A stretch of 64,000 bases of DNA. Origin: Paraspadella gotoi. Its lineage: Eukaryota; Chaetognatha. Positions 25,409-46,457 of this stretch are shown one piece after another. The stretch spans positions 7,264,629-7,328,628 of the forward strand of contig CM119265.1 in NCBI GenBank assembly GCA_051294375.1, read 5' to 3'. Position numbers and translations under genes: made by a program. Each line of letters starts with the position of its first letter. The first letter of the stretch is position 1. Below the pieces are notes generated by a model. It had not been told where the DNA came from. It saw only the letters and a program-made list of their open reading frames with translations, and did no database searches.

Positions 25409-27182
25409 GGTCCAGGAGACGAGGTTATGCTGCGAAGATCATAAATTTCAAATTTCACTTGACTGCTAAGACCTAGGTACATCGGCACGTTTCCTCGTCC
25501 CAGAGTAGCGATGCCATTCAGCAGTCAAGCAGAATGCTAAGCTTATGATCATTTGTTTTTTTAAGAATCTCGGGTTTTAAAAATTCCAGGAACCATATGG
25601 CGCCATGGATTGTATGGCAAAGTATCGACCACAGCAAAAGTGGGCAATGAAAAACTAGCTTCAGCTGGTAAAATACTTTATTTCTATTTTTGACAGGATT
25701 AGTGTAAACGTTCGATGTGGCACGATTCATTGTTACCTAATATTCGATAATCGGGTATTACGATCGTTTGTCCGATATTTAATGTAATAATTGCGACAGC
25801 CAAAAAATAAAATAGAGAAAAAAAATTTATCAACATTTCTTATTTAGTATAGTGTGGTTTTAAAATGGTTTAATCATCTGCCTTCAGAATTTTTAACCTG
25901 ATCTTCAACTGAAAATAAGTGTCAGCTAAGTAACTCCTACGTTTTGCCTTCCTTTCCTACTGAATTGAATACTACCGGAAAAAAACTAAATATTTTCGAC
26001 GTATAAATACACTTGATTTCTGTGTAAAAAGATCAACAACCATTGTTTGTAAAGGACAGCCAATAAAGATTCTAAAATAATAAGTTTCCAGTAGTTTTAT
26101 GGATTTTACACGTTCTTCCGTATTTATAATATAAGTTATCCACAGAAAAGGACAACAGATGAATTCACCCATGCATTACTGAATTACCTTAGAATCTAAA
26201 TTGGTACAGAAAGGTCGCTTTTACCACAACACGGTCCTTTTAAATCAAACACTTATGTATATATATAAAGCCCTTTCATTATAAGTGAAAATAAAATTTA
26301 AAGCCGACAAGTTTTAGTTTATCAATGAATAAAGGCGTTCAAACGTCGACGGAGAAAAAAAAATTGGGAAAACAAAATTCATAACCCATTACGAGCATTC
26401 CAAGAACAATCTTTAAAAAGAAATATGAAACGATGCTTAAAATTAAAAACCATCGAGCCCCAAATATAATAAAGCTAAACCTAAGATCGAGTGTATAATG
26501 ACTATGTAATATAACATGAGAACAGTTTTCTTTTTTCATATATAAAAAGTACTCCACATCTTCCTCTTGATCGGAAAAGTTTGAACGAGTTCTAAATTAT
26601 GGGGTATACTTTGTCTTTTTAAGCGTTGTTTTACTGAGGCTTCACATTTACATCTACAAACAATGTATATTTTTCTAAATTGCAATAATTTCGAAGATAA
26701 ATACAAGCGAATTAGCATGTAGCATTTTCTAAAATTTATGCTGAATTATAACCGGATTTCGGACTTCGAAACTATTCTCTAAAATTCTAAAACCTTTTTT
26801 AAGTCAGTTATGACACCATAAGAGGGCACATTTTTAATCCTACCTTAAAAGTTCAAATCAAGAAAACCAAAATGTGAGCAACGTAAGGGAGATTAAAAGA
26901 TCTTTAAAAAGCCGTCGTTCGGGGCATCCTCACCAGCCCGCCGAATCCTTTTATGTTGTTTATCAAACGCTGAGAAATAACACAAACGCAAAGACAGCAT
27001 CCCTTATTGAAACGCTGATAGTCTCGGATCTTGTTTAACCACGACGGGAACGGGGGACAGCGATGAAAGAGCCTTTCGTGCGGGAAGAGTGGAAGAAAAA
27101 AATCGCCAAAGCGTCGAGTGGTCTGTTAAAAATCCCTCCATTGTTGCTAGTGAGGCAAACCGCGATCACAGAACACAGAGCG
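25409..27182. other. AT-rich intergenic region
   Basis: No convincing coding frame on either strand. The stretch separates the promoter side of the FLYWCH-type gene from the 3' end of PKN and is mostly unique AT-rich sequence. Confidence 0.6.
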
Positions 27183-35989
<8,807 letters not shown>

Positions 35990-37844
35990 GGTAATTACTG
36001 GGATATTTGTAGGATTGAAAATTCGATTAGTTAAACAACAGTAGTAAATCCCGTCATATCACGTTTTCATCCATTTCGAAGGTGTGTGCGTGAGACGTTA
36101 AATTAAAACGCTGCAAAATAAAACAAACAATGAGACTCAATACTGAAACAATACTAAAAAGGAAAAAAAAAGTTTAATGGCGTGAGAAACCATAACTGAT
36201 AATATTCCGCAGAATTTCATTATTAAACTTTAAAGATTTCGTGACCATAATATATTTTTTCCCAAAATAATACTTCCTTTTAACTTAAAATATACACACG
36301 TACCGACGATAAACAAAATAGAAAAATATGAAACCCACAAAGCCAAAATGTGAGATCAATACTTTCACATCCACATGAAAGAACATGAAAGAAAAGGTTA
36401 TGGTCGTCTGGACTTTAAATTTAAATCTAATGAAAATAAGAAAATTCACAATTATTTTAAAGTACTTCAAAGTCACATTTTGTCACATTATTTGTCAAAA
36501 ATAACGAAAAATTATCCAATTAGTATAAATTGAAGAGACGAAAAGGAGAGCGTCAAGAGCGACAGTCCTCACCACGTCTTACGGGTCCCTCGAGCGATGA
36601 CAGAGGTCACAGAACATAATTTAACAGCAGTCGTAATCGCGTCGTCATTGGCGTATAAAGTCACGTGACCCGAATATAAGCGCTGAATCATCCAATTGCG
36701 GCGGCAACAGTAACGCGAGATGACGAGTTAGTTGTTCAATTGAAAAGCTTGAGGTTCCAATCACGAGTCAGATTTAATTTATTTCGTCCAATGAAATTCA
36801 CGAATTAAAAAAAAAAATTACCCAAAAGACGCGGTCGAGCCGCGGCGCCGACTGCGACTTCTCCGCTGCGTCCTCGCCTCCGCCGCTGCCGCCGCCGTCT
36901 TTTTTTTCTTCTCAGTTTAAGACTAAGTACTTGGGTTTCTGTTCTCCGCGAAATCCGTGGCGCCTCTTTGTGTATTTTGCAACAAGAGTCGTCGCTCCTC
37001 AAAATGGTGACGTCGAAAAGGAAAAGATCACGTGAACCCAATTGACGAATCAACGAAGTTCGAGGCTCTCCGCGTGAACGCCTTCGACCAATCCCACCGA
37101 TTCTACCGAGCAGACATTACTGTCACGTGATTTGGGTTATCATGTGACCCGATTTTTACCAATTGCGATGGACTTGACTCGGGAAGTTGTTAGTCTCTTC
37201 TTCAAACACATGACTAAAATGCACTAATCATGGGTGCGATTTATGTAAGCCGACAGTCCGCCCGCTCTACTCGTGATCGGATCCCGCCAAAGGCTACCTT
37301 TAAAGTCTGTTCTGCAATTGAGTATTAAACGATATGACGTCTATTCCATAAGCGGTTATGTTATCCGCTGTTTTTCAAACCTGTTGTTTCATTTTTCTGC
37401 ATTAGCTTAACCTATATCTTGACTCCCTCATTCTAAATTCCGGCAGTTGTAATTAAATTTAACGACTTCAATCTTTGTTTTCTTTTTTTTCTAGAAAAAA
37501 GAACTTAATCGTTAATAAATGAAAATCTTCAATGCTCTCGGTGCCGGATCCAATTTGTCCGATGTGTAGCCGGATTATCGTTGAATGCGCCGGTGGTATC
37601 AATAATCGGTCCGGTCCATCTTTCGCAGGCGCCACGAAATATCTACCACATGATTAGGATTAAATTTAATTGTTCGGACTGTTTTTTAGTGAAAGTATGC
37701 TGGTTTAAAATCGTAATTGTAGCGCATTTCGTTAAAGCCACCGATTTTTTTATAATTGTGGTCATTATTAGTCATTTTTATTGAGGTAAAATTTTCGGGT
37801 AGTTCAGCAACAGCTGACGTAACCCTTTTAATCATGAAAACACG
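35990..37844. promoter_or_regulatory. Divergent promoter region between PKN and TMEM168
   Basis: The two genes are transcribed away from each other across 1.86 kb. The central part (36,540-37,150) is CpG-rich and carries several CACGTG E-boxes and CCAAT-type motifs. A GC-rich stretch (about 36,830-36,900) probably belongs to the PKN leader. On the TMEM168 side a pyrimidine tract and CTAG (AG at 37,493-37,494) look like a 3' splice site, followed by a 16-codon upstream open frame at 37,519-37,569. Confidence 0.6.
36660..37149. promoter_or_regulatory. Cluster of CACGTG (E-box/CLEAR-type) sites
   Basis: Three CACGTG cores with matching flanks occur in 490 bp: the perfect palindrome GTCACGTGAC (36660-36669), ATCACGTGAA (37027-37036) and GTCACGTGAT (37122-37131), plus a CATGTG variant TCATGTGACC (37140-37149). 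This sequence class is bound by bHLH-zip factors of the USF and MITF/TFE families. Binding here is inferred from the repeated motif and promoter position only. Confidence 0.5.
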
Positions 37845-40670
37845 ATGAAGAAGCACTTGTACAAAACGGCACGCAGGATCCTTCCTGGTTCCAGAGACTT
37901 CTCGTGTGATATCGAGTCTAAGATCAAAACAATGTTAACTAATCTCCCGATTCACTTACCTGGCAAACCTGATGAAGGAATATGGTGCGTAAAGCTTTTC
38001 CAATACATTTACCCCTTTATCTTCGAGAATTGTATTCCTTTACATTTTCCCAAAGGTATTGTATCAGCCATTACCTTGGTGTGGCCTCCTACGCGATGCT
38101 GCTGGTCGGCCTCGTACTCGGCCTATACAATCGCTGGCTGGTCTCTCAAGATTCGTCGTTGATCATCATTGGCGCCGTCGCCTTCGTCGTATTCAGTCTC
38201 AACGTCGTGCTCTGCTACTACTTTTCTTTCCTCCAACTCGCGGCCTCGCTCTCCCACGTCTGGTTCGGCGGTCTTCTCGGCCTCGTCGCCTTTACCGAGT
38301 GGCGAACCGGTTCCGGCGATTCTTCCGTCGGTCTCCCGCAGGACTTCACCATGAACATTTTACTCATGATCAGCCTTTTGCTGCAAAGCAATTGGATTTT
38401 TTTCGCGCGTATCACTCGAAGGTCTGAGGCGGCGCCGGTCTTCTTGAATGCTGCCGAGGCACAGGAGCTGTTGGGAATGGCCGTTTCCGGATTGGTTACC
38501 GACGATCATAAGGGTCTAGTGAGTTTTAGTGTTTACATTTTGTGATACTAAATTTAGAAACGGACAGAAAAGACTCCGGCCATCCATCTTTTGATTACAG
38601 ATTCTTTTACTCGCTGCCGCTTTTGCTCTTTCCATTGGACTTTTTCGGGTCAAAACATCTTTGGGATTCGTAAATCTGCTGCTTCTGATTCCCTTCACCG
38701 TTTTTTTTATTTTCCCGTCTCTTCGGGTTCACGTCAATTATTACGCCTTGAGCTGTTTCTGCGGACGTCATTTAATCGAACCCTTTATCGACGTTTATTT
38801 CAACGGTCTCTCCAACATTGAGCGTTGGAAATGGTTTCTACATCGTCGCGACATCATTCGCAAGCTCCTCATCCTGGGCATTACTGTCGCGCAATTCGCT
38901 TTTTGCGTCTACCTCGGGCTCAATGTGCCGCGACACAACGAATGGATCATCATGACGCCGTTGTATGGAGCTTTCGCATTTGTCTGGGGCTCCTACCATA
39001 TCATTGTTTTCATTTCCATGTGGTGCCTAATGAACAAATTGACGGAGTGCCTTATCGCTTTCAAAACTATTAAAGATTGCTCTACTGTCTCTTCAACGAC
39101 CACCTCCATTTCATTAAGCCGTATATTGGCCGCAAAAGGCGTTCGTCACATGTGCCTCATTGCTCGACGTTTGGCTTTCGTCTCTCTCTTTATGACGTGC
39201 ATCTTGACTTTAGTTGGATGGCGCGTCAAGACTGGGTGAGAAATTTAATTATTTACTTATCTATATTCTATTGAACTTTTTGATGTTACGGTTCAGTTAA
39301 GGACTGAAAATAGCTTGTTTGTAGGAATATTTTTGGGGTTGCTTTAAATGTTAACACCTAAATTTTAATCATTAAAAAGGACTAACCGTAAAAAAAATTT
39401 GGAATAACGCCAGGCTTACCATGGCGTGGGCTTTGAACGCATTTCCGTTGGATTGTCTCGTGCTCGCTCTTCTTCTCGATCTTTCGGCGTCTCTGGGCGG
39501 AACGTGCGCGGGATTCGCACTCGTCGTTCCCGCTTCGCCGATTCGACCGACGCCGAACGCCGCCCAAGACTCTCTTCTCTTTCCCTCAATCTTGCCACCT
39601 CAAACCATAGAGATAATCAGCGAGAGAGCCACGCGCATTTTGAGCCAAGTACAAAGGTTGGAACTTCTTTTTAATTTGAATCGTGCTCCGTATCACTGTT
39701 TGTAATGTTGAGGATTTATTTTTCTATTCCGTTAATAAGATTCTTCGCCATACATCTCATCGACAATTGCGGGAGTGAATACTCGTCTTCAAGTCTTTCA
39801 GTTGATAATCTCAAATTGAAACTCCAAGGTTTTTTCGCCAAAAGAACCGAGGATGATTTGCCGTTCGGTAGCTATTTGCTATTTTACAGGTAACAATTTC
39901 ACGTTCAAACGTTTTTTGTGTTTATGTTTTTACTTGTACTTGATTATGAACAGTGGTCCTACTCACGCGTCGGGCGATTGGGCTTTGACGGATAGCGGGG
40001 TGATGACGCTTCAGCTTCTAGTCGATTTGTGGCGGGATTCGACGATCGAAAACCACCAGTCACGGCTGATTCTCATAATGGACGCAGGTGAAAAGGAACA
40101 AATACGATAAAATAGTATTGCCTTTTATTTCAACTCAGCGTTTCACGGAATCTTTTAGAACACTCCCACAAGTGGACAAAGGCGATTCGTCGCCTATATC
40201 CAGACTATGTGGCTATCCAGACCTTCTATCCCTGCGGCCTCTCAGCGAGGGACCAAGAGAGCCAGAATAACCACGAGCAGGGAGTCTTCACACAAGGCTT
40301 CATACAATTCAACGTCTCCAAGGAGAATATAGACGGGGATATTTCTAGTTCCGACGAAGTACTCGACTCGACCTCCTGGTTCGCCGATTTGGTTGACCAA
40401 GGGATTCGCCCCACGTATGCATTGTCGCCCCACTGGACGGACTTTACCTTCAAGCAGCCTTCGCCGACGGAATTCGACAGCTTTTCGCAAAGCCACTTTC
40501 CGCGCTTGCTATTGCCGATCATCCGCGCGTCCTCGGCGCCGTTTGTTACGCTGTCGTCGCTGTGCTGCTGCGTGGAGTCCGTTTGGAAGAGCGTCCGGCG
40601 CTGCAAGATGCGGTGGTTCCCCCCGGCAGTTTTTGACCTTGGACACGATTTTAAACTCGTCCGAAGCTAA
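37845..40670 (+). CDS. TMEM168: Transmembrane protein 168
   Basis: Multi-pass membrane protein of poorly known function, reported at the nuclear envelope/ER in vertebrates. Seven exons join in phase: 37845-37984, 38056-38518, 38601-39235, 39414-39656, 39740-39889, 39954-40087, 40159-40670, giving 758 aa (human ~697). Hydrophobic helices fill ~50-470, with family stretches such as SNIERWKWFLHRRDIIRKLL and AKGVRHMCLIARRL. A soluble C-terminal half carries FFAIHLIDNCGSEYS, GDWAL and RLILIMD, and ends in FDLGHDFKLVRS, matching the vertebrate C-terminus almost residue for residue. The first exon is less conserved, so the start is less certain than the rest. A short upstream open frame (37,519-37,569) could modulate translation or belong to an alternative first exon. 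MBLAC1 starts 298 bp downstream on the same strand. Confidence 0.95.
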
Positions 40671-40968
40671 GGCTGAGCAAACTATCATTCCCAAATTAAT
40701 TCCCAACCCTTACGGCGCTGCATGGGTTTAGCATAATTTACTAAACAAATCTAGTCTAAATTTTAGTAAGAAAGATTTCCTTTCGCCGCTGGTATGCTCT
40801 GGTTATCATGGCTGTGGCATGATTTTTGCAGTTATGAATTTCGCAGTCTTAAGTTAGAATAGTTTGTTTTAAATCTTGTTCTATATGTAATTATTGTTTT
40901 GATTTACTCCAGCCAAAAAGATAGTATTTTTTTTTGTCTTTAAAGTTTTTGCTTATTTTACATATAAG

Positions 40969-41682
40969 ATGCTGGAAATAACTATTCTACTCCTCGGGTA
41001 TTCAAAAAAATCCTCCGATGGCAGTTACCAGGCCAACGCATCAGTAACGCTCGTCCTCGATCGGGACGCCGATTTCGCTTTGCTCGTCGACACGGGCAGC
41101 CCGCGCGACAAAGTCCACCTTGAGAACGCTTTCCGCCGCGTGGGCGTCGCTATCGACGATATCGATTGCGTCGTTGCGACACACGGTCACATTGACCACG
41201 TGGGAAATCTTAATCTCTTTCAGGGAAAAACTAGTTTTATTTTAGGCCTCGACAAACTAGTTTCCGAGGACGTTTATGAATCCCTCGAATTTACGGAAAG
41301 AACTCTTTCGCTTCACCGGTCGCGAGATGGCGAAGTCCTGCTGGTGTCGACGCCGGGCCATACCGAATTTGATCTCTCCGTTTTCGTGAGCGAGGCCGAC
41401 GTCCGTTGCCTTGATTGCCGCGCGGGACAGAAAAACCCAGATTGCGTCGTATGTGGGCGAGTGGCGGGAAGGTTTGGGCGGGTTGCAATTGCCGGTGACG
41501 TTTTCGAAGACGAGAATGACGCGGAGAGTGTCGCCTGGAAAGATTCCTCTTGGGATATCGAGAAGCAAACAACCAGTCGAGAATTCCTCTTAAATTTGGC
41601 AGATGTGATTGTACCAGGTCATGGTCGCCCTTTCCCATCGAGAGGCAATGTGAGGACCGAGGTTGATGGAATGATCGAATAA
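40969..41682 (+). CDS. MBLAC1: Metallo-beta-lactamase domain protein 1
   Basis: Single-exon 237 aa metallo-beta-lactamase-fold hydrolase. In mammals MBLAC1 is a nuclease linked to 3' processing of replication-dependent histone pre-mRNA. All metal ligands are present: THGHIDH gives H72, H74, D76 and H77; then H131 (STPGHTEFD), D177 (AGDVFED) and H218 (VPGHGRPF), enough for a two-metal site. Its size fits the small MBLAC1 class rather than glyoxalase II or CPSF73. The ATG directly follows an AG (40,967-40,968) preceded by T-rich sequence. It lies between TMEM168 and DONSON on the same strand with under 300 bp on each side; an AATAAA at about 41,716 could end its transcript. Confidence 0.94.
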   Translation: MLEITILLLGYSKKSSDGSYQANASVTLVLDRDADFALLVDTGSPRDKVHLENAFRRVGVAIDDIDCVVATHGHIDHVGNLNLFQGKTSFILGLDKLVSEDVYESLEFTERTLSLHRSRDGEVLLVSTPGHTEFDLSVFVSEADVRCLDCRAGQKNPDCVVCGRVAGRFGRVAIAGDVFEDENDAESVAWKDSSWDIEKQTTSREFLLNLADVIVPGHGRPFPSRGNVRTEVDGMIE

Positions 41683-41968
41683 TTGATGAATTCTCTTGTG
41701 TCAACAAAATTTACTAATAAATACATAGACAAGAGAGCTCAGGAGAGATGGTCATAAGTAGTCATTAATGAACTAACATCTAGTACGTGCTTATTTTAAA
41801 ATTAAAGTGATGTATTGAAAACAAACGGTGCTAACTTAGCTTCGTTTTTTATGAAGAGACGAAATACTAACTGTCGTTAATTGCTTTGCCTAATTTTAAT
41901 AAAGATAAAATATACTGTCAAATTCTATTTCATATTTAGTTTGTGTATTGTAAGTTAGATATAAAAAG

Positions 41969-44046
41969 ATGTCAAAGGAGGTCACGTCAATCACTTCCTC
42001 GCCGACATGGACTCGGCCTTCCGACGTAATGAAGTTGCGCCAATTAAAGCGTCGAATCAGAACTCCTGGAACTGTTTCTGCCTCGCCAACCTCCAAGCCA
42101 GATGTTTCTATCCAGAAAAGGTGGAAAAAGCTTCGTAACTTTTTGTAAATAAATAAATTAATAAATTATCGCTAGAAAAACAATTTAATATTTTATTTTC
42201 AGTCAAGAAGACGAAGATATGACATGCGACGACGAAGATATCCCTTCAAAGCGACGAAAAAAGAACCCATTCTCCGTCTCTCCTCGAAAGCGTTTAAACA
42301 TGGGCAACAGTTCCGCCAAAGATTCTATCCTCGCCGGCCTCGGTGCCAATAAACGAGCGTCAACGACGCCAGATAGGCTCGCCAACCGGCGTTTTGCCAA
42401 AGAGTTGACTTTCCCGCCCTCGACCTCCACCAACGCTTCCTTTCTCGACCTCATTTCTAGCATTTCCGACGATTCCCAGGACACGGAGCTTTTCCAGCGT
42501 GTGGCAGCGCGGCAGGAAAAAGCCGCGACACCGGCTCCTTCGTTACCGGTGGAGACTCTCGGCAATCGAAGCGTAAATCGAGACGCGCCGAGCTCGCAGG
42601 CGGGCGAGTCGGCCAATTCCAGCCTTAATTTCTCATCTTTAAATTTGTCCTCGTCTTCTTTCGTCAACTCAAGGTAATCGACGTTTATCTTCAATTTTGT
42701 CAATTTTTGTTAATTTTTAAAAATTTTACCATTAATAAAAACCCGTCTTTCCTTTCAGTGAAAATCAAGCTGCGGCCTCTAACAACAAAATCCTCACGTC
42801 ATCTTCATTTCCCGCCGATTGGTCTTTAAAAACACGTATCCGGTTTCAGGCGGAGGCTGCTTGGCCGTGGCAGGGAACCATGAAGACTTTGGAAGAGGCG
42901 ACCGGTGTGGCCGAGTTTATTTCGCCTTCATCTTCTTCGTCACAAGCGTGGCAAGCGCAGATCCAGAGCGCCACTCTGACTTGGATGTTTCCCTCTGTTC
43001 CCGGGCTCCAAACGTTTCCCCGCTACTCTTCTAATCTGAAGAACGTGGACGCTAATCCTTTGTTGACTCAACCAAAGTTCGTCGACGCCTTAGCGCAAGA
43101 GTGGGCGTCGAGTTTGACTTCCGCGTTTAACCAGCTTAAAGGCGGCCGTTGCCCTTATTTTTACGTCTGCGCGCATCGGTTCACGGTTTTGGTTCGCGCC
43201 TCTGGCCTCGCAGCTCTTGGCGACATCAACGCCCAGATCAGTCCTACGACCAAGGGGCTTCGTGACGGACTCTCGGCCGAGGGAATCGAGTTTTCCATGC
43301 CCCTCGGTTTCAAGAAACGTCGATCGAACGACTCCGTCCTCGAGCAGAAAATGCCTTCCGCCTCCGGCGAGGCCGAAGTCGAAGAGGAAGAGATCGAAAA
43401 TTCAGCGGCGTCTAATTGGCTCGAATCCATGGGGATCGATAAGACCAAGTTTCCCTCGCTGGCGCCCGCGCGCGTTTCTCTCGCTCAGGACAACTTTCGC
43501 GTTGTCGACGGGCGACCTGAGAGTCTCGTCGTCGTCGAGGGGCTCGTCAACGTTCAGGCCTTTTACAATTTCCTCCTCAACAACAACCACCTCAGCATCG
43601 CCGCCTCTGGGTCCCAGGCCGGCGTCCCACCCACCATCCTCAGCCCCTGCGTCTTTAAGGGCGCGACGTTGAAGTCCTTGCGCGTCAACCACGGCACCAT
43701 GAGGTACAAGTCTAGCAAAGCCAGTCAGATTTTGTACACTCTGGACGTGGTTGGCCCCATTCTGCCACATCAATCGCTCAATCTGTGCGCTATCGCTACC
43801 TCCGCTGCCGCGAAATCTTTCAGCGTCACATGCACGAACCAAGAATCTTCCTTCGCTTTTAATTACGGACGAGATGTTGCGGGCAGATCGGAATCGGAAG
43901 TTAAAACGTTAGCGTCTTCCTCCCTTTTGGGATTAGGGACTGATGGTGTCCATGAAATGGGCCTTAATCGATTTAGGGAGGTCGCTGCCATTCGAGAGAG
44001 CTACTTCGAATCTGATGAAAAGTTATTTACCTCCGTATTGCAATAA
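41969..44046 (+). CDS. DONSON: DONSON replication factor
   Basis: Nuclear protein needed for replication initiation (it helps bring GINS to the MCM helicase) and for stable forks. Three exons join in phase: 41969-42120, 42203-42673, 42759-44046, giving ~636 aa (human 566). Family signatures are the short RKKNPFSVSP motif near residue 70, FPADWSLKTRIRF, CPYFYVCAHRFTVLVRA, ISPTTKGLRDG, EGIEFSMPL, the acidic stretch before NWLESMGID, and AGVPPTILSPCVFKGAT. The N-terminal half of exon 2 is low-complexity Ser-rich and poorly conserved, as in other DONSONs. The coding start lies 286 bp after MBLAC1, with a TTTAG acceptor-like site 29 nt before the ATG. The next gene begins 250 bp downstream. Confidence 0.95.
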
Positions 44047-44296
44047 GCTAGAAAGAAATTAAGTTTGCTCAATTTTTACTTTCATGGTGCCATTCGTTAT
44101 TTTTTTTTATAATGTTAATTGTTAATTATTACGCACTCTTCCGCTAAAAAAATTATCTAATAGTAACGTTGTTGCCTCGTTACGAATAACGAAAAAATTT
44201 TGAAGAAAATCTTTATCATCTGCTTATTATAATTATTTATTTTTTCTTTTGTAGAGTTTGAAAGAAACACTCCTTTCGGCTTGTGCTCTTACCAAA

Positions 44297-46457
44297 ATGG
44301 CAAAATTGATTCGCGGGGAAACCCTGGGAACGGTCTTTCCCAAAGGTTGTAAAGAGATGACACCCCCAAATCCTGATCACAATATCCGAAGTATTCGAAG
44401 TTTGCATTTCACGTAGACGAGGTCGTTGCTTTCATCGTCCGCTGCATGGAGAGGGCGGGATGCAAATTCTCCCACGCTCGGGCTCTCGCCGACACTTTGG
44501 CCGAAGGAGATTATCGCGGCCATTTCAGCCACGGCCTCAACCGCTTGGAGATGTACGTGCGCGACGTGCAGTCGGGAATCACCGCCGTCGATCAGGAGCC
44601 GCGGCTGGAGAAAGAGACACCCGCTACCGCTTTCGTTGGCGAGTCTTGTGCGATGGCCTTTTTATGGACATGGTGAAAGTCTATTTGTATAGGCTCGAGA
44701 GGAGTTCGGTTTTTTTTATATTTCTTATGGCAAGAACCGAGTGGCCTGTGATACCTAGCTGTTTGGGGCACCTTACTTGTTTTGTTTATGGGCTTCGGAC
44801 TCTCATCGTCCACCTCCCACTGTCGCAGTTACCCTCGTCTTGCTTTGCCCACTTAGCGGGAAGTCGAACATAGAACTTACGATTAGGATATTGGGTTCCC
44901 TCGCTTTAATTTTAATAGTAACGTGCTAAACTTAGAGAATATCGAAGCGATATTAAAATTCTGTCAGGTTTCAGTCTTCTTTGAATCTCATCACGGTTTC
45001 TATTTTTTTCTTAGACGGCTTAAATTGCTTGGGACCTGTGGTCGGCAACTTCTGCATGAAAATCGCTATCGAAAAGGCTAAGTCGGTTGGAATCGCAATG
45101 GTCGTTGCGCGCGGTTCAAATCATTACGGCATCGCCGGGTGGTATGCCGAAATGGCTCTCAAAGAAGGCTTGATTGGAATGTCGGCGACTAACACCTCGC
45201 CATTTCTTGGTAAGTCGTCTGGCCCCTTTCCACGCCTCTCGAAGATTTGCCCGAGGGTAATGATTATGCCCATCGATGCGATCTCTCTAATTCAGTTCCA
45301 ACTCGAGCGCGGAAACCGGCACTGGGCACTAATCCTATCGCTTTTTTCGCCCCCGGCGAGGGAGATGATTCATTCGAATTAGACATGGCTTCTACCGCGG
45401 TTGCTTTGGGGAAAGTAGAGATGGCCGGTCGAAAGCAGGAGAAAATTCCAGAGGGATGGGGACTCGACGAACGCGGGGAGAGCACCGTGGAACCGTCTGA
45501 TGTCGTACTGGGCGGCGGATTGTGCCCGCTGGGTGGTGTGGAATTGACTGGTGGCTATAAAGGTACTTCATCAATAACACTTTTATGTAATATTATTTAC
45601 GTACCTCTAATGATAAGTTGAATGCCAATCCACCGTTAATTCAATATTTTCTTTTTATAAATTTAAAAATTTAACTTACCCCGTCAGCCAAATCCGATGA
45701 TACGAAAGAAACCACTGCCATACTTTACTGAGTTTAGATAGAATCACTCAGATTTTTTAAAATGATAAATAACTTCTTGACGATTTGGCTCACGGGGTAA
45801 GTACATATAGCAGGGTGTATAGCTGTATGAATGGTTACCCTGATTATACATCGGTTAATATAGTTTCAGTGCATAGAATTAACTTGTAACTTACTTAGTA
45901 ATCCACAAATTAATCTGCTATATACAATTTAAGTTATAATATTTATAATTTAAGACCTGATATTAACTTATATAAATGTAAATCCTGATTAAGGTTATGG
46001 TTTGGCCATGATGGTAGAAATCCTTTGCGGCATTCTTGCTGGATCTGCTTTCGGTCCTAATGTGAGGTCCTGGAAGACGACTAGTACGTCTGCCAATTTA
46101 GGACAGTGCTTCATGGCTATCGACCCCAACGCCTTTGCTGGAGGTTTCGAGGAACGTCTAACTACACTTAAAAATCAAATTAAAGGCAGTGAGAAGGTGG
46201 AGAGTGGAGACAGTTTTATGGGATTTTAATTTTTTATTATTTATTTATTATTATTTATTTTTTATTAACGTGAATTTTGACTCAAGGCATCCGATGAAAC
46301 TGAAATACTCGTTGCTGGAGATCCGGAGAAACACCACAAGCGTCTCTGCGATGAGGCAGGCGGCATACGCTACCACCCAAGTCTCGTACACAGCATGGAA
46401 GAATTGGCGAAACAAATGGGCGTACAACCCTTAATGCCTCTCGAGGGAAATAATTAA
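44297..46457 (+). CDS. LDH2-family malate/L-lactate dehydrogenase
   Basis: NAD(P)-dependent 2-hydroxyacid dehydrogenase of the Ldh2/malate dehydrogenase-2 family, unrelated to classical Rossmann-fold LDH/MDH. Six exons: 44297-44345, 44417-44638, 45015-45209, 45296-45562, 45994-46196, 46287-46457, giving ~368 aa, the usual family size. Signatures: GHFSHGLNRLEMYV, the LGPVVGNFCM loop, GSNHYGIAGWYA (active-site His), LGTNPIAFFAPG, GYGLAMMVEILCGILAGSAFG. Intron 2 has a GC donor (GTTG|GCGAGT): only this junction restores TAFVDGLNCLGPVVG in frame. Intron 4 holds a small inverted-repeat element. A pyrimidine tract and AG end 42 nt before the ATG. The exact substrate (malate, lactate, ureidoglycolate or other) cannot be told from sequence. 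Confidence 0.93.
45675..45801. mobile_element. MITE-like hairpin, 127 bp
   Basis: CTTACCCCGTCAGCCAAATC at the left end is matched inverted by GATTTGGCTCACGGGGTAAG at the right (19 of 20). The ~80 bp core is AT-rich and non-coding. Length and perfect end placement fit a miniature inverted-repeat transposable element. It lies inside intron 4 of the LDH2-family gene. Target-site duplications are not obvious. Confidence 0.7.

Noticed and set aside
36805-37053. Arg-rich minus-strand frame upstream of PKN
   Set aside because: GC-rich leader/promoter sequence; composition and position fit untranslated DNA.
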